This document shows, piece after piece, positions 1 to 8,300 of a DNA stretch of 14,686 bases. A model generated the notes under the pieces. That model did no database searches. It was not told the origin of the DNA and saw nothing but the letters and a program-made list of their open reading frames with translations. Source of the DNA: CAZAYB01 sp964489215 (GTDB taxonomy: Bacteria; Planctomycetota; Phycisphaerae; Sedimentisphaerales; Anaerohalosphaeraceae); contig CAZAYB010000048.1 of assembly GCA_964489215.1 (NCBI GenBank), positions 1 to 14,686 of the forward strand, in the 5' to 3' direction. A program made the position numbers and the translations under genes. The stretch's first letter is position 1. Every line of letters starts with the position of its first letter.

Positions 1-89
1 TCTGCAAGCTCTTTCCATGCCAGATAATGGTAATGGTCCGTACTTACAATAACACCGTCAAGATCAAATATTACCGCTTCGATAGACAT
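1..89 (-). CDS. pgmB: Beta-phosphoglucomutase, HAD superfamily (N-terminal 29 residues, runs off left edge)
   Basis: Reading from an ATG at 89 towards 1 gives 29 residues beginning MSIEAVIFDLDGVIVSTD. This is the first HAD motif, with Asp9 as the expected phosphoryl-accepting nucleophile and Asp11 as the general acid/base. The following YHYLAWKELA stretch matches the start of the cap domain in beta-phosphoglucomutases, where a Tyr-His-x-x-Ala-Trp pattern follows the DxD. Beta-phosphoglucomutase converts beta-glucose-1-phosphate to glucose-6-phosphate in the cytoplasm. Its substrate comes from inverting disaccharide phosphorylases, so such an enzyme may lie further left. The start is only 8 nt past the stop of the exported hydrolase gene, so the two probably share a transcript. 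A possible ribosome site (AAAGGA) sits inside the end of the upstream gene. Another HAD phosphatase is possible because most of the protein is missing. Confidence 0.75.
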   Translation of the reverse strand, partial: MSIEAVIFDLDGVIVSTDHYHYLAWKELA

Positions 90-97
90 TAATATCT

Positions 98-1792
98 TCA
101 GTCCTTTTTCATACAGATTTCAGGATGTTTGTTAAACTCTAAAATAAACGTTCCCATACCTTTCAGTTCAGTATGAAACACATTGTTTTTTATGCCGTCA
201 GAAATTATTTCATGTTCTTGTCGGCAAACCTTATCCATGAAATTTTCATAAGGTTTAGATATAAAAAAGCAGTTTGATGGGTGCTTCTCTTCAGAAAAAA
301 CAACATCTCCTTCAACCGTCTCAACAGGACCGCTCAGATAAAGCCTGTTACCTTTTGTAAGCCATTCTTTAACCTTATTCGTTACATATTTCTCCGTAAT
401 ACTCCCTTCAGGCCACAGAAGCACCGAATAATTGTCTAAAAAACCGTCCCTGATAAGAGTCTCATCCAAATAGTCAAAATCGACATAGTCACGTATTTTA
501 CCGCTTTTTTTATAATAAAAATCCTCCATTGTCATTTCACCAAGCCAGACAGAGCTTTTAGGCAAAAATACTGCGAATTTCACAACCGGTACCTGTTTCT
601 TAAGCCATTTATAATTCTCGTCATATATTTTAGCACGTATACCAATCGGCGGATTGTCATAAATAAAAAGCTCATCTGCGCCGGACGCTGCCGCATTATA
701 TATCCGTGCGTATATCCCGTTATTGTCAACTCTCCCCGCAGGCTCATAACCAAAATAAATACCGTAGTTCTTACAAGCTGACCCAACCCACCTTGTAAGC
801 GTAAAATTCTGAACATAATCACTCGCTTCATTTGTAACCCTGATTCCTGCCTTGTATTTATTTGCCATTTTTGCCTGTTCAGAAAAATCCGCACCAAGCT
901 CAGGCCGGGCATCTCCGCCCGTACAGATAAGGATAACAATATCTGGAAAATATTGCAGAGCCGTACGCACCCAAAATTCACTGAAATCCGTCATCGAAGA
1001 AGTGTACCAGTGGATAAAATCAAGCCTGGCTCGACGGGACCATTTATCATCAGGAACAAAAGGTTTTACTTCATCAAAACTCCTCAAATTCTTACTCCAT
1101 GCCTTATTCAAAGCTTTGATTGTCAGATATTTATCTCGAATCTTTTTACGAAAGTCAGCTTCGGCAAATTTATCTCCGCACCACCACCCAGGCTCTGAAT
1201 AATACTCACCGTCATATTTATAAGTCCATGAGTTCGCCACCGCTGGATATATCGATTCACCAAAATCACCGCTGACACCCAAAAGTACAGACTGCATGTT
1301 ATTATGATCGAAATGCTCCGAAAATCTTTTTATAAACTCTTCGATATAACTTTTAACATGCGGATTCCAGATAGATTGAGTCAGTGTAGAACGGTTATTG
1401 ATTATGTTAACCGCATAAACCGACTCACTGCTTTTTTTGAACCATTTAGGCGTTGCCCACGCGCTTGGAGCTATAAGAAACGGAACCCACTTTAATCCGT
1501 TAGAAACACAAACATCCTCTGCCATTTCGTAATAGGAAAAGTCCCACTTATTCGGCTCAGGCTGACAAACTCGCCATTTCACATAAGACTCGTATGCATC
1601 TAACCGGTTTTTCTTGTTCCCAGATGCCCGGCCGTCAAAAGCTTCCCTTGCTTTATCCAGTTCCATAAAAATAAAACCTACATCATTACCGACCGTGTAA
1701 TCAATTTGCTGACCGCGCCTTAAAGGAGTTGAATGAATGGTCGGCAATAATAATATCGTGAAAAAAATATAGATAAACGTTTCCTTAATCAT
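98..1792 (-). CDS. Exported glycoside-hydrolase-like protein, clan GH-A-type barrel (GH42/GH14-like)
   Basis: This is a 564-residue protein with a hydrophobic N-terminal export signal (about residues 1-21, ending near LPTIHS). Residues about 35-395 read like a (beta/alpha)8 barrel. Glu179, in GVSGDFGESIYPA, fits a strand-4 acid/base. It resembles the GELRYP segment of beta-amylases and is followed by a WWCGD segment and a KYLTIKALNKAW segment, also seen in GH42/GH14-like proteins. Glu350, in YFGYEPAG, is the best nucleophile or base candidate; Glu322 in NEAS is an alternative. Residues about 400-495 look like the Rossmann-like trimerisation domain of GH42 beta-galactosidases. The likely role is cleavage of a plant or algal glycan outside the cytoplasm; the substrate cannot be read from sequence. 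It is the first gene of a minus-strand pair with the phosphoglucomutase, transcribed away from the URO-D genes. The ribosome site before the ATG is weak. Confidence 0.7.
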   Translation of the reverse strand: MIKETFIYIFFTILLLPTIHSTPLRRGQQIDYTVGNDVGFIFMELDKAREAFDGRASGNKKNRLDAYESYVKWRVCQPEPNKWDFSYYEMAEDVCVSNGLKWVPFLIAPSAWATPKWFKKSSESVYAVNIINNRSTLTQSIWNPHVKSYIEEFIKRFSEHFDHNNMQSVLLGVSGDFGESIYPAVANSWTYKYDGEYYSEPGWWCGDKFAEADFRKKIRDKYLTIKALNKAWSKNLRSFDEVKPFVPDDKWSRRARLDFIHWYTSSMTDFSEFWVRTALQYFPDIVILICTGGDARPELGADFSEQAKMANKYKAGIRVTNEASDYVQNFTLTRWVGSACKNYGIYFGYEPAGRVDNNGIYARIYNAAASGADELFIYDNPPIGIRAKIYDENYKWLKKQVPVVKFAVFLPKSSVWLGEMTMEDFYYKKSGKIRDYVDFDYLDETLIRDGFLDNYSVLLWPEGSITEKYVTNKVKEWLTKGNRLYLSGPVETVEGDVVFSEEKHPSNCFFISKPYENFMDKVCRQEHEIISDGIKNNVFHTELKGMGTFILEFNKHPEICMKKD

Positions 1793-1858
1793 CTCTAAAG
1801 CCCTGAACTTATAATGTCAATTTAAAAAAGAAGTTACAAAAATAATGCTTTATTCTGC

Positions 1859-1889
1859 TGACGCAATCTGAGAATATTTTGACGCAAAA
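1859..1889 (+). promoter_or_regulatory. Predicted XylR/AraC-type operator, copy 1
   Basis: Two direct half-sites, TGACGCAA at 1859 and TGACGCAAAA at 1880, have CGCA cores at 1862 and 1883, exactly 21 bp apart. The segment between them contains TGAGAA. The same arrangement recurs at 4177 and 12280. It lies in the divergent region, 70 bp from the start of the exported hydrolase gene and about 125 bp from the URO-D gene, and its orientation points to the latter. Binding by the XylR-type proteins encoded at 9786-12210 is inferred from the AraC-like spacing. Confidence 0.6.
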
Positions 1890-1908
1890 TAAGACAAAGC
1901 CTTATTAT
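1879..1908 (+). promoter_or_regulatory. Candidate promoter for the 2015-4160 genes
   Basis: TTGACG (1879-1884) and TATTAT (1903-1908) are separated by 18 bp. The -35 hexamer overlaps the second operator half-site, as expected for an AraC-family activator that contacts sigma at the -35 element. It would give a leader of about 100 nt. This AT-rich region offers other weak -10 matches, so the assignment is tentative. Confidence 0.35.
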
Positions 1909-2014
1909 ACAATGGTTTACAGAAACTTTCCAATACTTTTTTCTGGAAACTGAAATTATTTCTGTTATTATAACTGCTGTACGTTAAGTATTATAATTAT
2001 GAAGGGAAACTTAA

Positions 2015-3139
2015 ATGGCTCAATTTGATATATCCTCTGCGGATTCTCAGGGAACTATTGTAACTCCTATAAAGCCCGATGATTTTGACTTTGATGCCTA
2101 TGCTCAATACGAGGCAAAGCTGCTTGAAAAGAACCAGATATTCTGGCAAAGCGATTCAGCAATAGCAGTCCACAGGAGGTTTCGCGTTCCAACCGTATTC
2201 ACCTATGACTGCGCTGATATGGAGCTTTCGCTGGGGCTCCAGCTGGCAGCTTTGAATCAAAGCATGGATTTCACCATGGACATACCGAACTTTCTCGAGC
2301 CCTGGTACGGAATTGGAACAATTGCATCAGCCTTTGGGGTTGATTACCAATGGCACCAAAAACAGGCACCCGCCGTAAAGCAGACATTCAAAAGTGTTTC
2401 TGACGTTCTCAGCCAGGACATTATTCCCGTTTCAAAAACCGCAATAGGAAAGCAGACTCTCCGGATGATTGAATTTTTCATGGAAAAAACAAAAGGAAAA
2501 ATGCCAATTAGCCTCACCGACACACAGTCTCCCATGAACATCGCTTCGCACATAATAGATTCCGGCAATTTTTATATGAGCTTTTTCGACGACCCCGAAG
2601 GACTTAAAAAACTGCTAAACATCATTGCCGAACTAATCGTTGATTTTAATAAAAAACAGCTCCAGCTCATAGGCGACTGCCTTGTCAGTCCCGGACATGG
2701 ATTCGCAAGCAGCAGAAAATTTACCGGCCTGGGAATGAGCGATGATGTCATGGTTATGCTCTCGCCCCAGCAGTATAGCGAATTTTGTTATGAACCCATG
2801 CGAAAAGCCGGCCATCCCTTAAATGGCCCCGTTTTCCACTCATGCGGGAACTGGTCCGGCAAAGCTGATACTGTAAAAAAAATTCCAGATCTTATAGCAG
2901 TTGACGGAGCTTTCACCGAACAAACAGACCCGGACATCAATAATGCCCAAATAATAAGCGAAGTTTTTAACGGAACAGGCATAGTCGTAAACGCTCGTAT
3001 GGTCGGGGAAAACGAAACCGTTATACAAAAAGTCAAAAAATTATGGAAACCGAAAATGAAGCTGATTGTCGTAACTTACTGCAAAACTAAAAAAGAGCAG
3101 CAGCAATGTTATGACAGAATACATGAAATTACTGCATAA
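2015..3139 (+). CDS. URO-D-like protein, possible corrinoid/zinc methyltransferase
   Basis: This 374-residue protein has the size of the uroporphyrinogen decarboxylase (URO-D) superfamily. The clearest mark is VFHSCGN, giving His275-x-Cys277-Gly. This matches the His-x-Cys zinc motif of the methyltransferases MtaA, MtbA and CmuA, which share the URO-D fold. A later Cys356 (VVTYC) could be the third zinc ligand. The segment MVMLSPQQYSEFCYEPMRK is typical of the family just before that motif. True haem-pathway HemE is unlikely, because the locus is sugar-related and several paralogues lie side by side. The substrate is unknown; methyl transfer from a methylated sugar or other methyl donor to a corrinoid protein is an inference. 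A good ribosome site (AAGGGA, 7 nt upstream) supports this ATG. A second, broken URO-D gene follows after 15 nt, so they form an operon behind the operator at 1859. Confidence 0.75.
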   Translation: MAQFDISSADSQGTIVTPIKPDDFDFDAYAQYEAKLLEKNQIFWQSDSAIAVHRRFRVPTVFTYDCADMELSLGLQLAALNQSMDFTMDIPNFLEPWYGIGTIASAFGVDYQWHQKQAPAVKQTFKSVSDVLSQDIIPVSKTAIGKQTLRMIEFFMEKTKGKMPISLTDTQSPMNIASHIIDSGNFYMSFFDDPEGLKKLLNIIAELIVDFNKKQLQLIGDCLVSPGHGFASSRKFTGLGMSDDVMVMLSPQQYSEFCYEPMRKAGHPLNGPVFHSCGNWSGKADTVKKIPDLIAVDGAFTEQTDPDINNAQIISEVFNGTGIVVNARMVGENETVIQKVKKLWKPKMKLIVVTYCKTKKEQQQCYDRIHEITA

Positions 3140-3154
3140 AGGAAACAGTTAAAT

Positions 3155-3577
3155 ATGAAAAAACATATTAAAAACCCGTTGATAAACACCGAAATTTTGC
3201 CCGTAGATATCGTTCTCGCACCTGAATGGTGGGCAACCCACGAAAAAATTTCATTCGACCAGGACTTCTTCTATCATCCCTCAAGACGCATAGAAGACGA
3301 ACAAAAAATGGAAAAGGTACTCTATGAAAGGTGGGGGGAATATGGCCTCGGCGAAGATAAGGACAAGCTTCTGCCCCAGGTCGGAGCTGTTCACTTAGCC
3401 GCAGGATATATAATTTCTGAAATGCTCGGATGCCAGGTTGATTATAACCAGGGTCACCCCCCCGTGGTAAAACCTGCTAATATTGAAGAGCTTCAGATTG
3501 ATACCGAAGCTGCCTTTAACAGTACTGAACATTGCTCTCGATTTACGAGGCGAAAGACTCTTTATGGACATGTTTGA
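3155..3577 (+). pseudogene. URO-D-like protein, N-terminal part of a broken gene
   Basis: This frame opens with an ATG preceded by AAAGGA (from 3138), right after the previous URO-D gene. It encodes plausible family sequence up to about residue 121, including EWWATHEKISFDQDFFYHPSRR and a VDYNQGHPPVVKPANIEEL segment. After about position 3520 the frame becomes nonsense (FTRRKTLYGHV) and stops at 3577. The rest of the protein continues in the next frame, from about 3520 to 4160. The joined product would be about 334 residues. I would expect some 30-40 more residues between the PPVV segment and the later VLNIALDLRG segment, so the lesion may be an internal deletion rather than a single-base indel. 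A sequencing or assembly error remains possible. The product is probably non-functional as it stands. Confidence 0.65.
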
Positions 3578-4160
3578 CAAACCCCAAAAGGTCAGGGACT
3601 TTTTCAATGACATTTCCGACGTCATCGAAAGATTCGTAACTTCAGTCGAAAAACAGACGGGCTCAAGCAGCATATCCGTAAACAGAAACGTAAGACATAT
3701 TGAAAAGCCCGTTTTTTTACATTCTCAGTGCAGTCATACAATGATTTCAGAGGATGATTACGAAAAATTCCTTCTGGACATCGACAACCTCTGGGCCGGC
3801 AGACACAGGCCCTATGGTATTCATTATTGCGGACCCGATCCCCAAAGGCACAGTAAAAAATTCGCCAAAATTAAAAAGCTCGATTTCCTTGACGTCGGAT
3901 GGGGAGGGGACCTTAAAAAGCTCAGACAGGACTTGCCTGAAACATTCTTAAACATTAGGCTAAACCCCGTTGACCTTGCCGAAAAAAGCGAACAGCAAAT
4001 TAGCAGCACAATAACAAATCTCGTAAATGATGCAGAAAATCCATATCTTACCGGTATATGCTGCATAAACATGGATCAGCAGGTAACTGACGATAAAATT
4101 GATGCTATTTTCAGAACTGTAAAAGACTTGCGCAAAAAATTCCAAACTGACACTCACTGA
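3483..4160 (+). pseudogene. URO-D-like protein, C-terminal part of the same broken gene
   Basis: This frame holds the rest of the URO-D-like protein. Family-like sequence begins at about VLNIALDLRGERLF (near 3520). The open frame reaches back to a TTG at 3483, but the residues before VLN do not look like a real start, so independent translation is doubtful. Later features are SSISVNRNVRHIEKPVFLHSQ, a His-x-Cys-Gly motif in GIHYCGPD (the expected zinc or methyl-acceptor site), LDFLDVGWGGD and LTGICCINMD, whose cysteines could give a third ligand. The motif-rich half is therefore undamaged, which suggests either recent inactivation or a sequence error. It ends 17 nt before the second operator copy and is the last gene of the first plus-strand unit. 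Confidence 0.65.
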
Positions 4161-4176
4161 TGACTTCATTAACCAG

Positions 4177-4207
4177 TGACGCATAATGGGAACAAACAGT
4201 CGCAAAA
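4177..4207 (+). promoter_or_regulatory. Predicted XylR/AraC-type operator, copy 2
   Basis: TGACGCATAA at 4177 and AGTCGCAAAA at 4198 have CGCA cores at 4180 and 4201, again 21 bp apart in direct orientation. TGGGAA lies between them at the same offset as TGAGAA in the other copies. It is in the 129-bp gap between the broken URO-D gene and the URO-D/giant-protein pair, about 80 bp before the ATG at 4290. Confidence 0.6.
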
Positions 4208-4212
4208 AGACA

Positions 4213-4240
4213 TTGTAAGCTTTTCTTTCTGCTGTAAAAT
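4213..4240 (+). promoter_or_regulatory. Candidate promoter for the 4290-9684 pair
   Basis: TTGTAA (4213-4218) and TAAAAT (4235-4240) are 16 bp apart and begin 5 bp after the operator. The match is weak, as expected for an activator-dependent promoter. The leader would be about 40 nt, with a GGAAAA ribosome site ahead of the ATG at 4290. Confidence 0.3.
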
Positions 4241-4289
4241 CTGTCAAGTCTGTTATTTTCGAAAAATCCCCGTTTTTGTGGAAAATTAA

Positions 4290-5333
4290 ATGCGTAAACC
4301 TGATTTTGACCAGCTTTTAGCCGTACTCTCCGGCCAGCCACCCGAAAGACCTACACTTTTTGAGTTTTTTCTAAACGTACCTTTCTACGAAAAACTCGCA
4401 GGACCTGATATTTGCACAAAAAGTGAACCATGGGAGATGTGGCAGTTCGCAATGACTGTTATTTACGGTTTCAAAAACGCAGGATATGACTACGCCTGTG
4501 CCGCTGCTTCAGACCTGAGTTTCAGAAAAAAACAGGTCCAGTCGAAGGAAAGCCTCTCTCTTAACGAAGGCGTTGAGATATATGACCGCAAAAGTTTTGA
4601 AAATTTCCACTGGCCAGACCCCGCCCAGTCCGACTATTCAGCTCTTGACCGTGCCCAAAATTACATCCCCGATGGAATGAAGCTTATTGTAATGGGGCCC
4701 GGAGGCGTACTTGAAAATGTTATCGCTCTGGTAGGTTTCGAGAATCTCTGTATGCTGCTGCTTGATGACCCGGATTTTGCCGATAAGATTTTCCACGCTG
4801 TTGGTTCCAGGCTCGTAAAGTATTATCAGATTGCCGCAGCACATCCGGTCGTTGGTGCATGCATATCAAACGATGACTGGGGTTTCAAAACACAGACTAT
4901 GCTCTCCCCGGAGCTGATGAGAAAGTATGTATTCCCGTGGCACAGAAAAATTGTCGAAACGATTCACGGCTTTGGCAAACCTGCCATCCTCCATTCTTGC
5001 GGAAATCTCATTTGTGTAATGGACGACATTATTGACGTCATGAAATATGACGCAAAGCACTCATACGAGGACAACATAATACCGGTTGAAGATGCATACG
5101 AAAAATGGCATCACAGAATAGCAATACTGGGCGGCATCGACCTGGATTTCCTCTGCAGTTCACCAATCCAAAAGATACAGCAAAGATGCAAATCTATGCT
5201 TGAAAGAACCAGCCAAAGGGGTGGGTATGCTTTAGGCTCCGGCAACAGTATTCCCGAATATGTACCATTTGAAAATTATAAAGCCATGATAACTTGTGCT
5301 GTAAATGCTGATGAAAGGATTGAAAATGTATAA
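4290..5333 (+). CDS. URO-D-like protein, possible methyltransferase
   Basis: This 347-residue protein is a full-length member of the uroporphyrinogen decarboxylase superfamily. It starts with the usual helix-rich segment (RKPDFDQLLAVLSGQPPERP). It carries NDDWGFKTQTMLSPELMRKY ahead of AILHSCGN (His235-x-Cys237-Gly), then ILGGIDLDFL and GSGNSIPEYVPFENY, both typical of the C-terminal half. The His-x-Cys pair is shared with the MtaA/CmuA methyltransferases, but the late third cysteine is not obvious because the corresponding stretch reads GSGNS. Chemistry may therefore differ from the 2015 and 13563 paralogues. It is not closely similar to either neighbour, so the set is a collection of diverged subfamilies rather than a recent tandem duplication. 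Its last codons overlap the start of the large exported protein, indicating translational coupling. The operator copy at 4177 lies just upstream. Confidence 0.75.
   Translation: MRKPDFDQLLAVLSGQPPERPTLFEFFLNVPFYEKLAGPDICTKSEPWEMWQFAMTVIYGFKNAGYDYACAAASDLSFRKKQVQSKESLSLNEGVEIYDRKSFENFHWPDPAQSDYSALDRAQNYIPDGMKLIVMGPGGVLENVIALVGFENLCMLLLDDPDFADKIFHAVGSRLVKYYQIAAAHPVVGACISNDDWGFKTQTMLSPELMRKYVFPWHRKIVETIHGFGKPAILHSCGNLICVMDDIIDVMKYDAKHSYEDNIIPVEDAYEKWHHRIAILGGIDLDFLCSSPIQKIQQRCKSMLERTSQRGGYALGSGNSIPEYVPFENYKAMITCAVNADERIENV
5314..5319 (+). promoter_or_regulatory. Ribosome binding site that decides the start at 5326
   Basis: AAAGGA lies 6 nt before the ATG at 5326, inside the end of the preceding URO-D gene. 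Starts at 5305 or 5311 would put this motif within the coding sequence and add residues before a well-formed signal peptide, so 5326 is preferred. Confidence 0.6.
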
Positions 5334-8300
5334 GAATTTTGTACGCTTATTTCTGATTTTGTTGACTGCCGTCGTTCTTATCGCCAATGCAAAACCGCTC
5401 GATATAAACAATGTCCAGTTGGTTCACCGCGAAGATACTCCTCCGCAGGAAGATATAAAACTTTTCAACACTGCCCAATATGGCCCAGGTGTTTTCGTAT
5501 GGTACAAAAATATCCAGCCCGGATTTTATACTCTTGAAATGGAAATAGAAACAGGCCTTAAACGCAGGGATTTTATTGTAAGCCTTGACTGGGATAAAAT
5601 AGGTGTAAATTCAGGTTATTTTACTGACACCGGTAAGCAGCAGGCACCCCCGTACAGATACGACTTTAACATAACAAAACCTGGAATACATATTATCTCT
5701 ATACAAAGGTTTCCTTTCCTGATATGGGCCCCACAGGAGGAAACACTGAGAATAACAAAGCTTTCCGTCTCAAAAAGATCAAAACCAAAAGTCTGGGACA
5801 TATACGATTACCACCACCCCGGACAGTCTTATCATCAGCTATGGGGATGGATGCCCAGCAGCACATACCAAAGGCCGGGCAACAGAAAACTCACAAGGGA
5901 ATACTGGGACAAAAGGATTATAGAAGAAGCCGCTAAATGGGGAAGCAATTATGTCCAGCTTTACCCTTACGCTTTTGATGGATACGTAAAAGAAGGTTCT
6001 TTCAAACTTGCAATTGCTTACGCTCACAAATGGGGTTTCCTCATGGATCAGCACCAAAGCTGGTTAGGCAAAGGTGACTTCGAAGATTATATAAAGGTCA
6101 GGCCAGCACAGGTCTTCTCAAAACTTTTCGACAGAACAAACACTCCATGGCAAAATTGTATGGACGGTTGGGAAAGTGAGGACCCTCACGACAGACCGCT
6201 CCCCGAACTTCCGCTTTTCGGAAAGAAAAATGTCATAGAAAGCACCAACAGCACATGGCAGTACCATCCAGGCTCCTTCGTTTCTGAATGCTGGTATCTT
6301 GCAGCAACAATCCGCGACCATTATGAAAACATACTTCACCAGGGATATCACGGCCCAAACTACGGAAAGGTACAGATGTGCGCAGGCTCTCCTTTCAAAA
6401 ATGGATACGACGACATAATGGCACTTCAGCCTTTCCCTCAGTTCATGGCTTTCAAAAACGATTACAATTGGGTATTCAGAACATGCCAGGCTGATTCAAG
6501 ACCCTACACAAACAATAAATTCGGCGGAATCAGTATGACCGACTGGATCGTAAAGCAATGCTGGGACTTCTTCAGGCCAAACGCTTATGCAGTCAGACAG
6601 AAAAAACACCCCATTACATGTGCTCTAAACTGGCTCGGTGAGCCTTCCGTAAATCTGCCCGAAGCAATGCGCAAAGACGTTTACGCAGCTTCAATGGACC
6701 CGTGCAGAGGTGCAATGGCATACAAACTGGCAACTACCGGAAGAGACGGACTCCAGTTCTGGAACTACCCAAGGGACCTTATAGCTAAATTCATCGACGC
6801 AACCGGAGCAAAGGCTCTTACAAGGTACAGGCAAAGATATAATGAATATCTTGTAAGGGAATGGTACCCGGCTCATACTACAAGACAGCATAACGGGATT
6901 CTCGCTGTAAACCACCATGCAATGGCTGGACAAAAGGATTTGCTCTGGGACACAGAAAACCTCGGACAATTCGACGTAGACGCTAAAAAGCTAACTCTGC
7001 TCAAAGACATCTTCAAACTTCAATTTGATACCGAACAAAAAGATGTCCTGGCAAGAAAATTTGAGGCAAGGCTGATTCCAGTCTGGCAGTGGCCCACAGA
7101 ACTGAAACCTGGATTATACCAGCTGCAGGTTGAATATAACGCAAAAATACCTAACATGGTAGAGGTCTATTACGGACATTATTACATAGGAGCCATAAAC
7201 ATGCTGGGCAATGGGTCTGCTTCATTTCCGTTCTATGTCTCTGATGAAAACCAGCAAATGATTGATTTCCGCCTGGTTGCAGGTTACAGGCATGGTGATA
7301 TGGACTGCAAAATAGTAAAACTTAAAAACCAAATTGAATCAAAGGCAAAAATAGGAATACCTGATAACAGCAGCAGTGAACTGATGGTTTATTCCTCTGA
7401 AAAGGAAAAGATCGAACTGCGAAAAGCCGTCGATATCACAAAACCAAACCACGATAAAATAACCCCCGCTGGGCTCCAGGCCAAAAGAAAAACTCTCCCT
7501 ACTGCAGTAGACTTCTGGTTTGACGGCAAGGCAGGCAACTATCTGTTATGTTTAAGGGCTAAAAGTCAGACTCAGTCCCAGAGAGTGGATGTAACATTGA
7601 ATACACATCTTTTCTCGGAGAGACAGGTCTCACAGGACGACCCGGAAGACGAAAACTTAAACGTTTTCAGTAAAAACAACTGGTACAGAGAATATGGAAT
7701 GTACGGCCGAATTGGCGCCTTAATGCTCAATGCTCAGTGGAATACATATCAATTGCCTGTGGTCCTCGTTCATGACAGCGGAACAAGAAGATTCAAGATT
7801 GAGCTATCTATTCCTCCCGGAAGCGAACAGGTCGACTTCGATTATATCTCTCTCGTTAAAATGCCGGTTGACCATGATATATCACAGGTTGGGGGGCATT
7901 TATCTGTTGTCCGCGAAAACACAAAGCTGCTTGACAACCAAACCTCCGTTGCCGAAAACAGAAAATGGACAATTGCCGCTGACCAGCCGAGTATTTTTGT
8001 AACTATTGACCGCGACATTAAAGGTGATAAACCTGTCAAAAGCACAATTGACATTAACGGTTATGAAATTATTGAATTTAACGGTTCTAAGGTCTCCACA
8101 GGACACACCTCAGACCGCATACCGAATATTATTTCCCTAAAAGACCAGCAGAACATATATCCGCCCCTGACCATAAGGCTTGAAAACACCGAATCAATCG
8201 GAGAGATTCGACTCAAACAAGACTCTATCGAATTTGCAAAACTAAAAACCGCACCCAGACCTCTCTATGCTGTCATTACCCTGAGAGAAACAAAAACTTT

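Noticed and set aside
852..1202. Plus-strand open frame of 116 codons
   Set aside because: It is antisense to the exported hydrolase gene, which has a signal peptide and recognisable motifs; this frame has neither.
1992..1997. Perfect TATAAT just before the URO-D gene at 2015
   Set aside because: Transcription from it would start around 2004, inside the AAGGGA ribosome site at 2002-2007, and there is no -35 element 17 bp upstream.
3483..3577. Programmed frameshift joining the two URO-D frames
   Set aside because: No slippery sequence, internal ribosome-like stimulator or downstream structure is visible, and the joined protein seems to lack residues, which points to mutation or error.
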